Source: Takifugu bimaculatus (lineage: Eukaryota > Chordata > Actinopteri > Tetraodontiformes > Tetraodontidae). From it: 64,000 nt of DNA. The DNA lies in the NCBI GenBank assembly GCA_004026145.2, contig CP034975.1, positions 8,462,686-8,526,685 on the forward strand, read 5' to 3'. Positions 49,732 through 63,476 of this stretch are shown here, one piece after another; position 1 is the stretch's first letter; every line of letters begins with the position of its first letter. The notes below the pieces were generated by a model. It saw only the letters and a program-made list of their open reading frames with translations. It searched no databases and was not told the origin of the DNA. Both the position numbers and the translations under genes were made by a program.

Positions 49732-51279
49732 TCAAAGATCAGGGATATCCAATTTTCGCCACAACAAAGCTCTTTCCTGACCCGGCCCTAAAAGAGATGT
49801 ATCCAGCGGCCGCCTGTAAAGTCTTTTTAAGAATGTGAAAATACAGAGGCTTTTTTGAGGTGACACCAGATGCTTTTTCAGCATGTCAATTGCATACTCG
49901 AAAAAATATGGATCATTACATAAAAGAGCCATTTGAACCCAACACGAGCACTTCCCCTCCCCCGATAAGTCCTTTTTCATCTCCTTAAACAGGGCCTCAG
50001 CATTGCTGTCATTTACCTCGCCAACAATTTCACAGTCTCTGATCTCTGAGAACAGCCGTTCGGTCAATGTCCCCACAATGGAATTGACATTGTACCAATA
50101 TATGTGAATTGCACAAGGGTTCACAAATGCATTGACCAGCTTCACTACCATAAATCGACAAACTTGGAAAGTATATTTCCAGTAATCTGGCATGGATTGG
50201 GATTCCTCAAAATCCTCGTCAAGGGACGGCGTGGAAGCAACGCTCGAACTGTCTTTTTCTTCTAGGCCATCAGCGAGTGCCAAAAGATTTTCAGTGACTT
50301 TCTCAATCTTTTTCATGGCTGCGCTGGTGAGGTCCGTCTTCATCTCGTGTTGTGCTGCCTGCTGATGCAACCATGTAAACAACTCGTCTATAAGGGCGTC
50401 GGCCTCATCCTGAACCTGCCGCCTGAACCTCATGCCTAAATTTGGGCTAGGCTTTAGATAGAGGACCAGGGAATAAGCCAGCTGCTTGTTAAACACATTG
50501 AGCTGCTCCTGTTCAATCTCCTTAGCAATTTGTGTGAAATGGCACTCAACCGTGCCTTCAGTCTGCTTGTCCTCCATTTTCGGAAGCAGCTTTTCCATCA
50601 GCCAGTCCACCTTGTCAAGTAGCACCATAATAGATGCATCTGAATCATCTGGCGAACAGAACAAATGTTGCTTTTTCAGCTTTGCCACCAAGCAAATGAC
50701 AAACTCCTTGGCAAATCTGCAGAAGAAGAACACTGTGGACCTTCTTCTCACTTTTATCCAAGACTTTTTGTCAAGCTTCCTCCGCCTTGTCGGAACGCAT
50801 CCCATTATGATCCTTACTATGTCAGAAGCAGATTCCATTGTGTCTTGGATGACGGTACGTAAGATCTGCCTATACTCGTCATCGGAAATGTCCTCATTCT
50901 CGTTGATGGGACTAAATTCATTTACCAGGTCTTCCAAGATCCGAGTTATGTTTTTGATGCCAATTTCTGTGATACTCGCCAAGTAATCATCAACCTTGTC
51001 CATAGGAGCCAAGGGACCATCTTCACGCCTGCCATCAGTGTTTTGAGTACATTTTTCAATTAACATTTTGGTGGATAAATTCCTTATTTCCATACTAGAT
51101 TGCGAGACAATGGCCTGTACCGCCTTCTCAACTGACCACAATTCTATTGTTTCTAACTTAACGCTTTTCAACTCGTCCAGGTAAGCTTGGACAAGCGGGC
51201 GTATCATTTCACTGGAAAAAGGGCTGTTGGTGCTGGGAGCAAATGGAGCATTGTGACTGTTGGTCGAATTTTCCTCCAT
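49732..51279 (-). CDS. Intronless 515-aa protein of unknown family (copy 2)
   Basis: Reverse-complement copy of the ORF at 20866-22413, again uninterrupted from ATG (51277-51279) to TGA. It differs by Met25 for Val, Lys109 for Arg and Arg375 for Gln. Silent changes include the Pro codon CCA/CCG near the C-terminus and a Ser codon TCA/TCG. Length and all described features are the same. Whether this is a second gene or the other allele depends on whether the inverted duplication is real. Confidence 0.7.
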   Translation of the reverse strand: MEENSTNSHNAPFAPSTNSPFSSEMIRPLVQAYLDELKSVKLETIELWSVEKAVQAIVSQSSMEIRNLSTKMLIEKCTQNTDGRREDGPLAPMDKVDDYLASITEIGIKNITRILEDLVNEFSPINENEDISDDEYRQILRTVIQDTMESASDIVRIIMGCVPTRRRKLDKKSWIKVRRRSTVFFFCRFAKEFVICLVAKLKKQHLFCSPDDSDASIMVLLDKVDWLMEKLLPKMEDKQTEGTVECHFTQIAKEIEQEQLNVFNKQLAYSLVLYLKPSPNLGMRFRRQVQDEADALIDELFTWLHQQAAQHEMKTDLTSAAMKKIEKVTENLLALADGLEEKDSSSVASTPSLDEDFEESQSMPDYWKYTFQVCRFMVVKLVNAFVNPCAIHIYWYNVNSIVGTLTERLFSEIRDCEIVGEVNDSNAEALFKEMKKDLSGEGKCSCWVQMALLCNDPYFFEYAIDMLKKHLVSPQKSLCIFTFLKRLYRRPLDTSLLGPGQERALLWRKLDIPDL

Positions 51280-51297
51280 TGATGGGATATGTGCGGG

Positions 51298-51348
51298 ATT
51301 CACAATCGCCCATTTGCAATTGCAATTGCAAAATGGTTAATTGTGAAT
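51298..51348. repeat. 51-bp imperfect palindrome upstream of the 515-codon ORF (copy 2)
   Basis: Mirror of 20797-20847, with one T/C difference in the ORF-proximal arm. Confidence 0.75.
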
Positions 51349-54300
51349 GAGGATGAACTTCAAAGCACCTTGTGCTGCATGTCAAAGCACATCAAAGGAA
51401 AATTAACTAGTCCAAGTTTGAGTTAAAACCTGGCTGCTCAAGCCCGCCACGTCCCCAATCACACCTCAGTGATGTGTAAGATAGTTTCTGACTGAAGTTT
51501 GACTTGAGTTGGGGTGTCAATATTTGAGCGTGTGCTGAGCTTTGTGGAGACGTAAATGTTAAATAAAAGGCAATTACTGCAGAATGATTGGTTGTTTGCA
51601 GATGTCCCTGATGGATCGCTGAATGGTATCAGTTTGGGTCGATCCACGAGAAATCATCATCCTGAAAGGGGATTTTTAAAGAAATGGGGAATGAAATGAG
51701 AAAAATGGGAGAGGCAAAGTAAAATAAAGTGAAGGGGGGAAAAGACATTAAAACAAATGACAGGCATGGGTTTATGAAGACCAGTGATGGCATGGCTACT
51801 GCTTGCAGCCCATCTTTTAAATGGAAACAAAGGTCTCGGGTCCTGTATGGACTCTTCAAGGGATGGATGCTGCTCCAGTGCCCCCAACCCCCACAAAAAA
51901 GCTTGGCAGCTTTCTTGTCTTGCAGTAAATTCTCAACAGGCTCTCTAAAGCCCAATCCAACAGTACTTTCTAATCTTGAAAATGCGTCTGGGTGAAAACA
52001 AAAAGGTCGACTGGGTTAGCATCTGCGGCATCTCATCTTTCCACCGGAATATCAGAACCTATCAGGTATAAATGAGGTGAAAAGCCTGAGAAATCTGGGC
52101 CTGACGTGGTGTAGCTGTGGTTTCCAAAGCTGCACTTCTATAATGCCTGCTTGTCCTTTGCCCCAGCGTTTACCCCACTTGTCAGTCTCAGAGTTAAATC
52201 GCTACATAGAGGTGAAAAACACGATTGGCGGAGAGTGTGTGTCTGAAGAAATGTGGCTTAAACTCCACAGATTACATTTCACAGAGAAAATGTCAAGGTG
52301 GATTACATTACCTGTTATCTTGCCGGGGTTCCGATCTAGGCTTGGCAGCCAGTAAATTCCCTATTAAAAGGATCGAGAAGAACACAGGTGGAAAGAAAGA
52401 TCTGCCACTGTGTGGTGAATTGGTGCTGAGGTTTTTTCCCACCGCTTTGGGAATGTATTCAGAATCCAGATACCAGGCTGAAAAGCGAGCTGTGTGGGAC
52501 ACAATGGCCGGATTGTTCCATGGCGTTTTCCTGCGCACTGACCCTGAAATTCAAGTAAAATTACACTCCTGCGAAGAAAATATTTTGATTTCATTCATCC
52601 GATCACTTCTTAAATCAGGATGTATTCGGTACCTTCTTAGAGAGCTAAATAAGTCTGCACCGAAAGGAGTGTGCAGCCTTTAACAGAACAGATTCAATGG
52701 GATTTCTTCCATGAATCCAGTCTTCTTGTAGAAATAAGGGAATAAATGCAGTAAGCATTGTGATTTGTTGCAAATATCCAACATGATAGATGAAATTTGC
52801 TAGAAATTAAATGATTAATAGTTGATAATAGCTGATAATGGTTTATGTTTTTGAACACTGAGTTAATATCTTTACTGAGTCACTTGAGACCAAGTTTGGC
52901 TCCATGATGTGACACCGGATGTGCTGCTCACTCATCAATTAATGTGGTTTCCCACATGCTCCTGTTTGCAATGTCGATCACTTAGCTGTTATTTCTGCCG
53001 TCATTTGCCCAGCTACGTATAATGATTGCTAATGTGTGCAGGTAGGTGTAAAGGGGAAATAACAAGCAGTCCCAAACTGGTAGCAGCTTAAAGATACAGC
53101 TCAGTTTGCTCTTTATGTTCGAAGACTTCTTTCATCTTTGATTAGCCGCTATGAAGCAGATTTTCTAATACTGCGGAGTACCGGTGTCAGGCTGAACTGA
53201 TCAGTGTCTGATTTGTTTCTGTTGGAAATGAGATATCAACATGAACTAATCCTTTCAACCGCAAACAAGCTAAAACTGGGGTGCAGATGGATGTTTGACA
53301 CAAAGCCGCGTCAGCACTTGGCAGCCATCGCTATCGCTAATTGCAGCATCTGTCACGGTGAAGGGTTCAGGTACAACAATCCCAATGCCAAACCTGATTG
53401 TCTCGCTGCCTGTCAGATAACAGCACCAGCTGTGCATGTTCATCCTCACTGTCGGGGATTAGATGCAGAATCGTGGTGTTTTCATTTCAGATCGGCCCTG
53501 ATTTTATAGTCCACCTATGGGCAGATTTGGCCTGGCATGAATCAGATTGCATTTGCATCCCAAAAACAAGCCTCCGTTCCACTGACTTGCAAGGACGTGC
53601 ACTTTCCCTGTGCCCTCTTCCTAAACAGCCAAAGCCACAAAGCCAATCTATGTTTGTTGGAGAGGCTCCGGACATTTCATTCCACCCTCTGTCACATAAA
53701 ATTCCTCCCTGCGCAGTGAGGGGAAGCGAGAGCCTAAGAGCTTCAGCTTCAGTCACCGAACCACACCAGGGGCATACTAATATCACCTCAGTCCAGCTGC
53801 CCGCGTCACACGGATGCATAGGCTTGATTACGAAGCACTGCGTTGTGTACAAAAGGTAGAGGCGCGGTGTAAAGAGAGCACTGGCCAACATCTAATGTTA
53901 CATTCTGACACTTGGGTGACTTGTTGCACATTAAGGAGCGAAAGCTGCATTTGGACTGTCAGCTTTAAGGTTTCCAAATTAAATTAAAGTAAAAGAATTA
54001 GTGTCAGATCGACTAATACAGGGATAGCACACATATTGAGAATGGAGGTGTTGCACTTCAGGTGAAGGTTATGGTTACAAAGGTCTGTATCAGTCGTCAC
54101 CAGTCTGAACAGACGTGGATGGAAACTTCCTCTCTTGTGGATTAATCTTTACCAGCAACCTGGTTAAAAAACATTCCGATTGTGTGGCTTCCTGTAATGT
54201 GTATCTTTCTCTGGTCCACTTTGCCCAGTCAGGGACTACCGGTACACTAGAGTTAACAGCAGACCACATTGACTTTCGATATGGTCAGTTATCCATGAGA

Positions 54301-56277
54301 AATAGTGGACGCTAAGTTGATTTTTGGAAAAAAAAAAAAAAAAACAGCAGGAGAAAGAGCAACAACATTTATATTTAATCCATTCTGATGGTTGGCTGGT
54401 GGTCGGCAGGCCTTAGCAACATGTAATCACTGCAGTCATGACTAACTCCACATTGTCGGAGGAGGCATTGCTAAAATTAGCATCGGTCTCAGCAGCACCG
54501 AAAGCTATTACTTTAAGCAACATTTTCCTCTCCAGAGTTTAGCGATTCTCATTAGATTCAAGTCATTTGTGAAAATCTGTGCACAGAGCAGCGGTTGTCT
54601 TGTTTAAAAGAGCCTTGTATCGTTAGGTTATGCAGACTGTCTCCCGTGATTTTGCTGACTCAGACCCATCAAGCTACCAGACTCCATAAATCTGCTTAGT
54701 TGGACTCCACACAAACGGACCATTTAGTTGTTAATACAAAAACTATTGATTCCTGGCACCTAAAACAATGGCTGCCATTCTTCTGGGGTTGTTTCTCTCC
54801 TACCACCATCAACACAGGATACGTTGACCTTAGGAACATTAACAACAAGCATGCACAGGTCTGCCGTTATACTGTCAGGTTTTAATGTATCAAAAGTGGC
54901 ATTTTCATTGAGATTTATACACAGCCAACACAGATGGAAAGAACCAGTGTGAGGAACTACCTCCGTGTGACATCACTCCTCGAATGGTTGGGCGTATTGC
55001 TTGTTTTTCCTTGGTCAGCAGGTCAGACTGTTGCCAGGAATTACTTTTTTCCAGGATTCCAATCATAAATACTTAGAATTTATGGATTTTATGAGGTGGC
55101 GCTCGAAAATGTCAAGGGTGTGTTGTTTTGGCCTTTCACCGGTAAGCAAATGGGCATTGTAGGGAGTGTGGTGAGAGGCCGGCTTATTGCACTGTTGACA
55201 CTTTTTAGGGAGATGGATGTGTGGTATGAAAGCACAGCAAAGTAGAGCCAATCACCTCATGGAATTCCAGTTGCACAAAGGTCAGTGATTTCAACCCAGG
55301 CATGTTTTATCCAGCGAACTCAGTAAAGGTGTCTGAGAGACTAGGTCTAATGTTGGGCTGTGATTAGCAACACTGTCATTAGCCAAAAACTGAGGATGCT
55401 TCTGCAGTACGCAGCACTGTCAGAGCATTTCCAGAACTGTGTAGGTTGAACACCCATTTGTGCGGCGCAGAGCAGCAGGAGACTGGTTTAAATATTCCCA
55501 GTGGAAGGACACCGCGATGCTAATGTTCCATATGTCTGCAAGTGCAGCAGCGGCAAAATTCCACCTGACACTTAAGGATCACAGCTCAGCAGAACGTTCT
55601 TTGAATTAAGGAGGCTCACAAAACCAAACTTAAAGTTAAAAGCCTCGGGAGTGTGTAATGAAAAGAGTTTTGCGAGCAGCAGGGTAGCTGCGTTCATCGG
55701 TGTTTCCATTTGAGGGAACCACGACGGGAACGAGCTCGAGACCATAAATGAAGCGGCAGCTTCCTCCGTCCTAGCTGCAGGGAACGTCACATGCTGTCAT
55801 GTTTTGACAAAGCAATGATGAATCCGTCTGCATTTTCCATTCCGCCTCCATGTCTCGGACGTTGTTTTCACACGTGCCGCTGCGAGCACCTTCCTATATC
55901 GGCATCAAGACAGATCTCTTTTGAGGAGGGAACATCTAGTTTTTAATTAAATCATCACTCTGTGATTGTGTTTTTGTGTCTGCTGCAGGGCGCTGCTGCT
56001 CATTTTACACTGTTGACGAATGCATTGTGCTGCTAATCCTTGGACGCAGCGGCGAGTGTGGGGCATTTATCAATGAGCCACACAGTGAAGTGTTACAGCA
56101 CCAAAAGCACAGCCCAGACAGCCCTGTGAAACCCAGTCACATTAAGATGATGACTTGTTTTCAGCACTCCAAAATAGAATTTGACACTCCCCGTTAATAG
56201 TTTATTAGCTGAGACAAGCAGCAGAAACACCGGTGCTGATTCATTATCACCTCCACCTGCTGACGGCCGGGGCGCCC

Positions 56278-56301
56278 TTTTGCCCTTTTGCCCTTTTGCC
56301 C
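56278..56301. repeat. 8-bp tandem repeat TTTTGCCC, 3 units (copy 2)
   Basis: Mirror of the four-unit GGGCAAAA repeat at 15825-15856, one unit shorter here. Confidence 0.95.
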
Positions 56302-57812
56302 CATCAGCGTGCGGCGCCACGTGAGCGCCAAACACGCCGGCTCTGATGCGTCTTTGAGGGCAGAAACAGAAGCGGCGACTTTTCAAAAAGCGACATTTTG
56401 CGTTCGCCGAGCGCCGCCGAGTGCATCGGACCGGCGCCACGGCGACGCTCGGCGTCGTGATTTATTCGTTATGACACTGAGAGCTTCAGTGGCAACTTGC
56501 CCAGCGCTTGCTTGTAGTCTCCTTGTCACTGCAGGTCCAAGTGTGACAGGTTGGCACACTTTCCTAGCTTCTGCCTGGTTCTTTACACCTAAACACATTT
56601 TCTCTTCTCTTGGCTGCGGACACTCCAGTACATCAGATGACGCATTGTGTGAATTTTCCACCTTGTGCTATTTCTCCTTTCTTACATAAGCTACAACTAA
56701 ATTCTCTCACCAGGATGATAGTGGTGCGTTTTAACCCCCGAGTCTTGAATTCCTGTGGGCTCTGATATGGTTCCATTTTCTCTGGTCATGTTTTCCCATC
56801 TGCAGTGGAATCTGAGAACCACATTTTCCCCCTCCTTGTCCTCTCTCTCCTCCTCCCCTTCGCCGCCGCAGCCTCGCCCATGAATTCCGTGAACACCAGG
56901 ACTTTGTCTACCGCTGTTGTGGTCAGTCTGTTGTGTGAAGCCGAGGCTTCGGAGACCTTCGGCTTCATGTACGGCCTCCAACATGTTCGCGAACTGCCAC
57001 TCACATTGACCCAAAGGGGCACGTGGGCGGCAAAAAGGCAAGGCCATGGTGATTTGTGCTGTCTGCGGCATTTTTTTTTTTTTTACTATCCCTCAGTCAC
57101 CCAAGGACATCTTTTATGGCCACATGTGTTTTTACCGGTCTCACAGCTGCCCTCCTGCTGCGAGAGTTGAGGCAATAGCATAGCTAAAAAAGAAATTTAA
57201 TTCCCAGCTCTAATCTAGGCTGATATAAAAAGATGAATTTTAGTTTCCCTACACTAATTTATTCCATATTCGTTTTTTGTGTGGGGGAAATTTGCCCCAC
57301 AACCTAAAAACTTAGACAGAAGCCTAAATAATGTAATATAGAGCAGAAGGAGGCCCACAAATGTGAACATATATATTGAATACTATGTAAATGAGAAAGA
57401 AAGTCATTTTTTTTACCTCTAAAAAGAAAAATGCTTGAAAGATTTTCGCTGTTGCCCCCTGGTGGTGGACTGCGATAAAGCGTCCTAAATCCCACCCAAA
57501 AGGGAAACTGGATTTTCCTTTATTAATTTGAGGTGGAATATTATGGCTGATAGCTGTCTCAGCCTCGTTTTAGCATCTTCTTTGAAAAATTCTGCATTCT
57601 TGTAAAAAAAATGTTTTTTAAAAAAACACCCTTTTTTTAAATCGAAAAGGAAAACAAGCGACACTCCAAGCGAATGTTTATTAACTTGCACCTCCAGTTG
57701 CCCTGAAGGATCATGTTGTGGCCTCTGCAGCTGTGCAACCAATGAGCTGAATGAATCACATTCTCTCCGGAGAGTCTCCACCCAGGGTCACGGCTAAAGT
57801 CCTTTATGACCT

Positions 57813-57841
57813 CCGCCGTGAATCTTGATGATTCACAGCGG
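57813..57841. repeat. Short hairpin (copy 2)
   Basis: Mirror of 14284-14312; stem and loop unchanged. Confidence 0.5.
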
Positions 57842-60819
57842 TAATTACCACATCGAGGAGCCAAACCTGTGGTTGACCATTGACTCCACTCTTGCATTCC
57901 ACACTGAAAATCCCAGACAGTGGCAGGCCTGACTGTGGATAATGATATTAGGGGAATTTATAATGTGGTTATTTTCTAATGGAAGGAGATGATGAGGTGC
58001 TCGGAGATGCGAACAGCAGGTAGATTGCTCATTTTTATCTTGCATCTAGAGTTACTGCTGGCGTTTAGCATTCTGTACCACAGGGGCCTGAGCTGCAGGA
58101 GGAAACATAATGTATCAGTTAATCTTAACTAAGGTTTGTATGGCGTCTTGTTTGATCAGCAAAGTCTGATTAACTTTGGACTGGATCAAATGGCCATTCA
58201 GTTTATTTTTTCCCCCTGTTTTGTAATGGAACCTAATTGTTTTGGTCATTATAGCTTCATTAGCAACAGTCACATCTTTAAATTGTCAAATAAAGTTAGT
58301 ATCACTTGCACATTGTTTCGCTATAGACGAGATAAGGCTACAGCTTCTCACAAGAATACATTTGACGGCCTGGATACAGGTTATATTTCCTTTCATTTTT
58401 TCTTTATTGTTTCTGCCTCGTTGTCGTCGATCATTTTTAATGTCCAGTACCTGCAAAACTATCAGCACTTTCCCCCTTTCTACACATCCTGTGGGTCATA
58501 TGTGCCTTTCTCAGTGAAACTCCACTAAACAGAAAGGTTTGCTGTGGGGCTTTAACCACCGTAACCCTGCAGTATTTGCCTTTCAGAAGATTGATAAAGG
58601 CTGCAAATATGAATGCAACCCCGACATAAATTAGCCGGGGGTGCGACAGCTAAAATGATTGGTCGGAGAATCGCCATATGTGTGCTTCAGATCTATAGGG
58701 GGATGAGTCCTTCTATAGACCTTGGCTGCTTGATCAATATATCCTCTAGAGTGGAATGAAAGAGGAATATGGAGGAAATGAAAATGGTCAGTGCACATAA
58801 CTCTTTCGGGATTGCGTGTCGTTTGACATTAAAGGCGGGTGTGTGTTTTATCAGTGCACTCAGGTGTCATCAACCTAATGTAAAGGATCCATTATTATGA
58901 GCTCTGACAGCTGATGGGTATTTTTGGACCGGTCTATGTGGTGCAGAGAGAAAAAGAGAGAGGGTAGCTTCTCCTTCTCCTTGGTGTTATTCTCTCTCTA
59001 ATGCCGACCTTAAACTGGATGAAAGTCCTAGCAAAGAGGTTTGATATGAGCTTTGCTAAGTGCCACAATCTGACTTTGCTGTTATGAAGGAAAATGAGCT
59101 TGTGGGGGAAGACAAGAACTGACTGGTTCTTTTTAAACATTTATCCAGCTGGTAGGATGGACAGAAAAGCAGACAGGACAAAAGGAACAAAGAGCGGGAT
59201 GAGAGCAGCCTTTGGCTGTCAGGAGGAGCACCTCTTGACCTTCCTAGTGGGGGGAAATTGTAGTGGAGAGCAGGGTGGGCTTTGAAGCCCGCCCGGCGCC
59301 ACACGCTTGAATGGTTGGCAGAGTGTGAGGCTGGGAAAAGCCAGCAGCTTTTACTGGAGCATCTTCAGTATTCCCAGATCCTGTCAGCCCCTCCTGCCAA
59401 ACTGGCCCTCGCTGTGGAATACTTGATATGGCGGCTGAGCGGGACGCGGGTCTGTGCAGGATCAAAGCGGAGGGCAGAAGTGCTGCACGGCCGTGATCCT
59501 CATCTGTCCGCTGCCAGCCTGGATTCCATTCATATTTCACAGGCAATCTCCAGGTCTCATCCGTCTCGCTCTTTTCAGATTCACACCCAACAACCTTGTC
59601 CTAGATAACAGGCAAGAATGTATTTTCACCTTCAACCAAGTAATTACAAAAAAGGAAGAACAATTTAGGCAGCACTCAAAAAAATGTTATTTTTTATTCT
59701 AGGTTCTCCTTTTGTGATTCAAGGCCCGCTTCCGAATCAGCTTCCCTGTCCCCAGGGCTCTGTTTGCTTTTATACGGACACCTGAGTGTGAAGAAGCAGC
59801 TCAAAAACAGATGACTAGAAACTTGCTCAAAGATATTTAATCTATAAATATCTGAAAGACACTATTGTATGTTCGCTCTGCCAGCTATTCACAAAACACA
59901 GAAGTCCCTTTCACACAGGTACTGGAAGACTGTTGCACCTCTGTTGCTCTTTACCGTTCTGTACCGGGCCTGCAATGGAAGTGGGGTGTGTGAATATCTA
60001 TGTTTCCACACCTTTGAGTCAGTCTTTGTTGCTTCAATGCTGCCCAGAATCTTTTAGGGCACAATAGCCACCTTTTTACACAGGGAGTGCGAGATGGAAG
60101 CTTCTGTCCATTACTTTGACCTTCTGCAAGAGTTACTCGACCTTTATTTTCAGTCTAACAAAGCTCGGCTTCAGAACTCCTCATGAGAGAATCACGTGTG
60201 AAAAGTCCTTGAGAAATGACTGTGAGACTCGTTCAGCTGTCCTCGGACAAATAAACCGTCCATAAAGTATGAAATCAATTCAAAACCTTTAAAAAGAACC
60301 TGGCCTGCAGTTTACTGATAGAAGAGTGAAGCATTAGGCTAATTGGAAGCGGATCTTATTGATGCTTAACTGCATTCAATATATCTACTTTTACATCCTT
60401 ATGAAAATAAATGCCTCCTGTCTGTTCCGTCAGCTTCCTGTGAGATGAAATATAAAAAGAAAATGAGGAAATGGGACATCTCGAGCTTGTTGTAATGACC
60501 TAATGATGAGAATTAAAGCATACAGTCAATCACTGAGGATATTAAGCTGCACTCCAAGTCTGCAGAGTGGGTTTGTTTCCTCGTCATCCAAAGCTTTCTC
60601 ATTCTTTATGCTGACACCGAGGGTGTGAGGATTTAATAACGATAAATGAAGACGATTATTTTTAATCGGTTAATCGGGTTGAAATTTGTAAACGCTAGAC
60701 TTTCAGACTCGACAATAGGGAGAAAGTGGTGCTTTGGCTCCACCTAGGGGTGGATTTAGCACGTACACCCAAGTCGTGTTTAATGAACAACCGCGAACAA
60801 AATGCAAATCTGTGCAAGT

Positions 60820-60825
60820 TTTATT
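60820..60825 (-). terminator. OAT copy 2 polyadenylation signal
   Basis: TTTATT on the plus strand, that is AATAAA on the minus strand. Mirror of 11297-11302. Confidence 0.6.
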
Positions 60826-61574
60826 GAAACTTCCTGCCTCCTCCAACAAAATGGTTGGGTCATAACTACACTCAAGCCAACTCCACCCTAAAAAACCTGG
60901 CCCACAGGCGCAAGCCTCACAAAACAGCATCTGTTTGATGTAATTATAAAGCTGAATCAGATGTAAACCTCAGAATCCCAGGAACAGAGATGACCAAGCA
61001 ATACATAAAATGTTGAACCGTATTCTAACAGCAGTGTAACACATAAAACCGAAGTTTCCTTTGAAAGCCTGAAGAAACATTCATCACATCCAAACTCTTC
61101 TCTAGCAGCATTACACAAATACACTTGTTAATCAGACACACAAATTGAACAAAATACAAAATAATTTTAACAGTAACATAAACCATCAACTTTTAAATTA
61201 ACATTGACCATCAGGTGAACCTATATTTTAATTTAAATAAGCGTCTTCTTACAAAGTCCTTGGAATGTATGCATTTCAAGGCTTTCAATGACTCTTCAGA
61301 TTAAAAATTGTCACTTAACAGCCTCCTCGGCCATAAGAATTGCATGGTTTAGAAAGGATGTGATCACTGGTGTCATGGGTTAATAATTTGTTACACTTCA
61401 TGCTTCTTCTTTTCCATTTCCTCTGTTGCACTCCAGTTTCTGCAGTCATCCTCCAAAGAAACCCAGCAATCAGCACCTTCCCACAGGAGTGCCTTTTTAA
61501 AAAAATTAAATATTAATAGTCAAGGTGAAGCATGGCTTGTGCGGTGTTTGACATTTGTTGGGGGCTTGTTCATT
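60826..61574 (-). other. oat: OAT copy 2 3' UTR
   Basis: Mirror of the copy 1 3' UTR, AT-rich and non-coding, between the stop codon and the poly(A) hexamer. Confidence 0.6.
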
Positions 61575-63476
61575 TTAAAAGGACATGATGGTTCTCTGGA
61601 TGATCTCTACGCATTCATGCAACTCCTCTTCGTTGATGGTGAGGGGCGGGGCCAGGCGGATGATGTCACCGTGGGTGGGCTTGGCCAGCAGCCCATTGTC
61701 ACGAAGGCGCAGGCACACCTTCCAAGCATCACAGTCTAGAGAGAGTTCACGTGGTTAAATAGGCAAATATGAGTGAAACCGAGCAAAAATGTCATATACA
61801 CCAGTAAACAGAATATAAATACTTAAAAAGAGCAAAGCCAACTAGCGGAGGGTTTAAATGCTAACCGAAGCTGCTGCGTTTAAGGACAGTTGGACACTCT
61901 ACCTTTAGTCTCCTTGATGATGATTGCGTTGAGCAGGCCTTTCCCCCTCACTGTTGTCACAATGTCTTTGGGCAGTTTACTCAGCTCTGATCTCAGCAGC
62001 TCTCCCATCCTTTGAGCATTCTCTGCCAGCCTCTCCTCCTCCATCACCTGCAGAGAAGAACAGAGCGATAAGACAATCAGAGTGGCTCCAAGTGATACAC
62101 GCAGGCTTGTTTAGTCTTTAAAGGCACCTAGTGAGTCCTTTAACTCCACCGCAATACTTAAATGGTTATTCATACCCCTGCCTTCCAAAGAGAAGTTTAT
62201 TTTAATGAATGATTAACAGCATTTTCTCACTCAAAGTCAAACAGGCACTTCCGTCGCTGTCCTGTCTTTAACCAGAGACAAAAGATGAGACACACATGGG
62301 AAAAGAAATAAAGTGCACTCCTATAGTTACCTCAAGTGCAGCCATGGCAACCTGACAGGCGATGGGGTTTCCCCCAAAGGTGGACCCATGTTCCCCAGGT
62401 TTGATCGTCAACATTATCTCATCATCGCACAGCACTGCCGATACCTGCGTGAAAGGCAAACGCACGTCACACCAAAGGTAAGATTCTAAACGCTTCATGA
62501 GTCTTGCAACACAATAGTTATGCCAGTTATGACAACAAAGTTGCTTAACTGGATATGTTCCTCCAGAGAGAGCTTTGCCAAGCAGCACTATATCAGGGCG
62601 GACTTCCTCGTGGTCCACAGCCAGCCGGCGGCCCGTCCTCCCCAGTCCCGTCTGCACCTCATCAGCAATCCAGAGAACCTAGACAAAACAAATGTCTTTA
62701 GTCCTAATCTCCCAACAGGCCCTATATCCTTACTGTAATTACACCATTTCAGCTGTCAACAACATGGATGCTATTCAACTATTGGTCACAACAAAACAAG
62801 TTGAGAACCATCAATCCTGAGATCTATACGATTCTCTGCTCGCCATCCAGTTCTCTTAGCTTCTCCTGTCTACGCCACTTGACTTCCACTCTTGTGTTCA
62901 GCACTGGAACGCTCTTGAGCATAGAGGCACGTGTCTAATGTGAGTCTCTCACATTCCTGTCTATAAGAAATCTACCTCTGGGGTTTTTACCATAGGAAGC
63001 TCAGGCAATTTTTGAGAAACACAAAAGAAAAAAATAATCATATTTTGTGGCTTTTTACAGTTCATGAATGGCATTTGTGTTAATGAGCCCTGGTATGCTA
63101 AAGGTCATTACCTCCTATTATTTAAATATTTTTATTTGCACACAATCAGAAATCTTCCAGTGCTGCAAGATACTCAGCGCACTACGTCTAAATTAGCAGC
63201 TGATTAATAAATTCAACAAAAAGTATTTCACAGTTATCAGACAGACAAATGGAAAATATCCAAATGTCTTCCGTTGGGACAGGAATGAATAATGAACAGG
63301 CTGCCATATTTACAGAGCCATCATTTGAGGCCCACAGCCACGCATCATTACTCACGTTGTTTGGTGCAAAGCTCTCGGATTGTGGTCAGGTAGCCTGGGT
63401 CAGGCACCACCACCCCAGCTTCACCCTGGATGGGCTCCACCATAAAAGCTGCAGTATTAGGGTCTTGAAGGGCTTT
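61575..63476 (-). CDS. oat: OAT: ornithine aminotransferase, last five coding exons (copy 2, partial, exon 6 frameshift)
   Basis: Mirror of the 3' half of OAT. Exons on the minus strand: 63356-63476, 62550-62678, 62331-62444, 61903-62047 and 61575-61735 (stop TAA at 61575-61577). They carry the VEPIQGEAGV, WIADEVQTGLGRTG, LLGKALSGG (PLP lysine), GEHGSTFGGNP and GLLAKPTHGDII motifs. Splice sites are identical to copy 1. The exon at 63356-63476 is 121 bases against 123 in copy 1: the final codons, AAATACAAC in copy 1, read AAACAAC here, a two-base loss at 63360/63361 that breaks the frame before the donor. The remaining four exons have lengths equal to copy 1. Upstream exons would lie past the window end. 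It could be the second allele of one gene or a young paralogue; the window does not decide. Confidence 0.9.
62679..63355 (-). other. OAT copy 2 intron
   Basis: Mirror of the intron at 8771-9446, with a few substitutions and small indels. Nothing else is recognised. Confidence 0.8.

Larger units (their letters stand above)
51349..60819. other. Gene-poor region downstream of OAT (copy 2)
   Basis: Mirror of 11303-20796. No exon recognised. The hairpin and VNTR counterparts are annotated separately. Confidence 0.5.
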
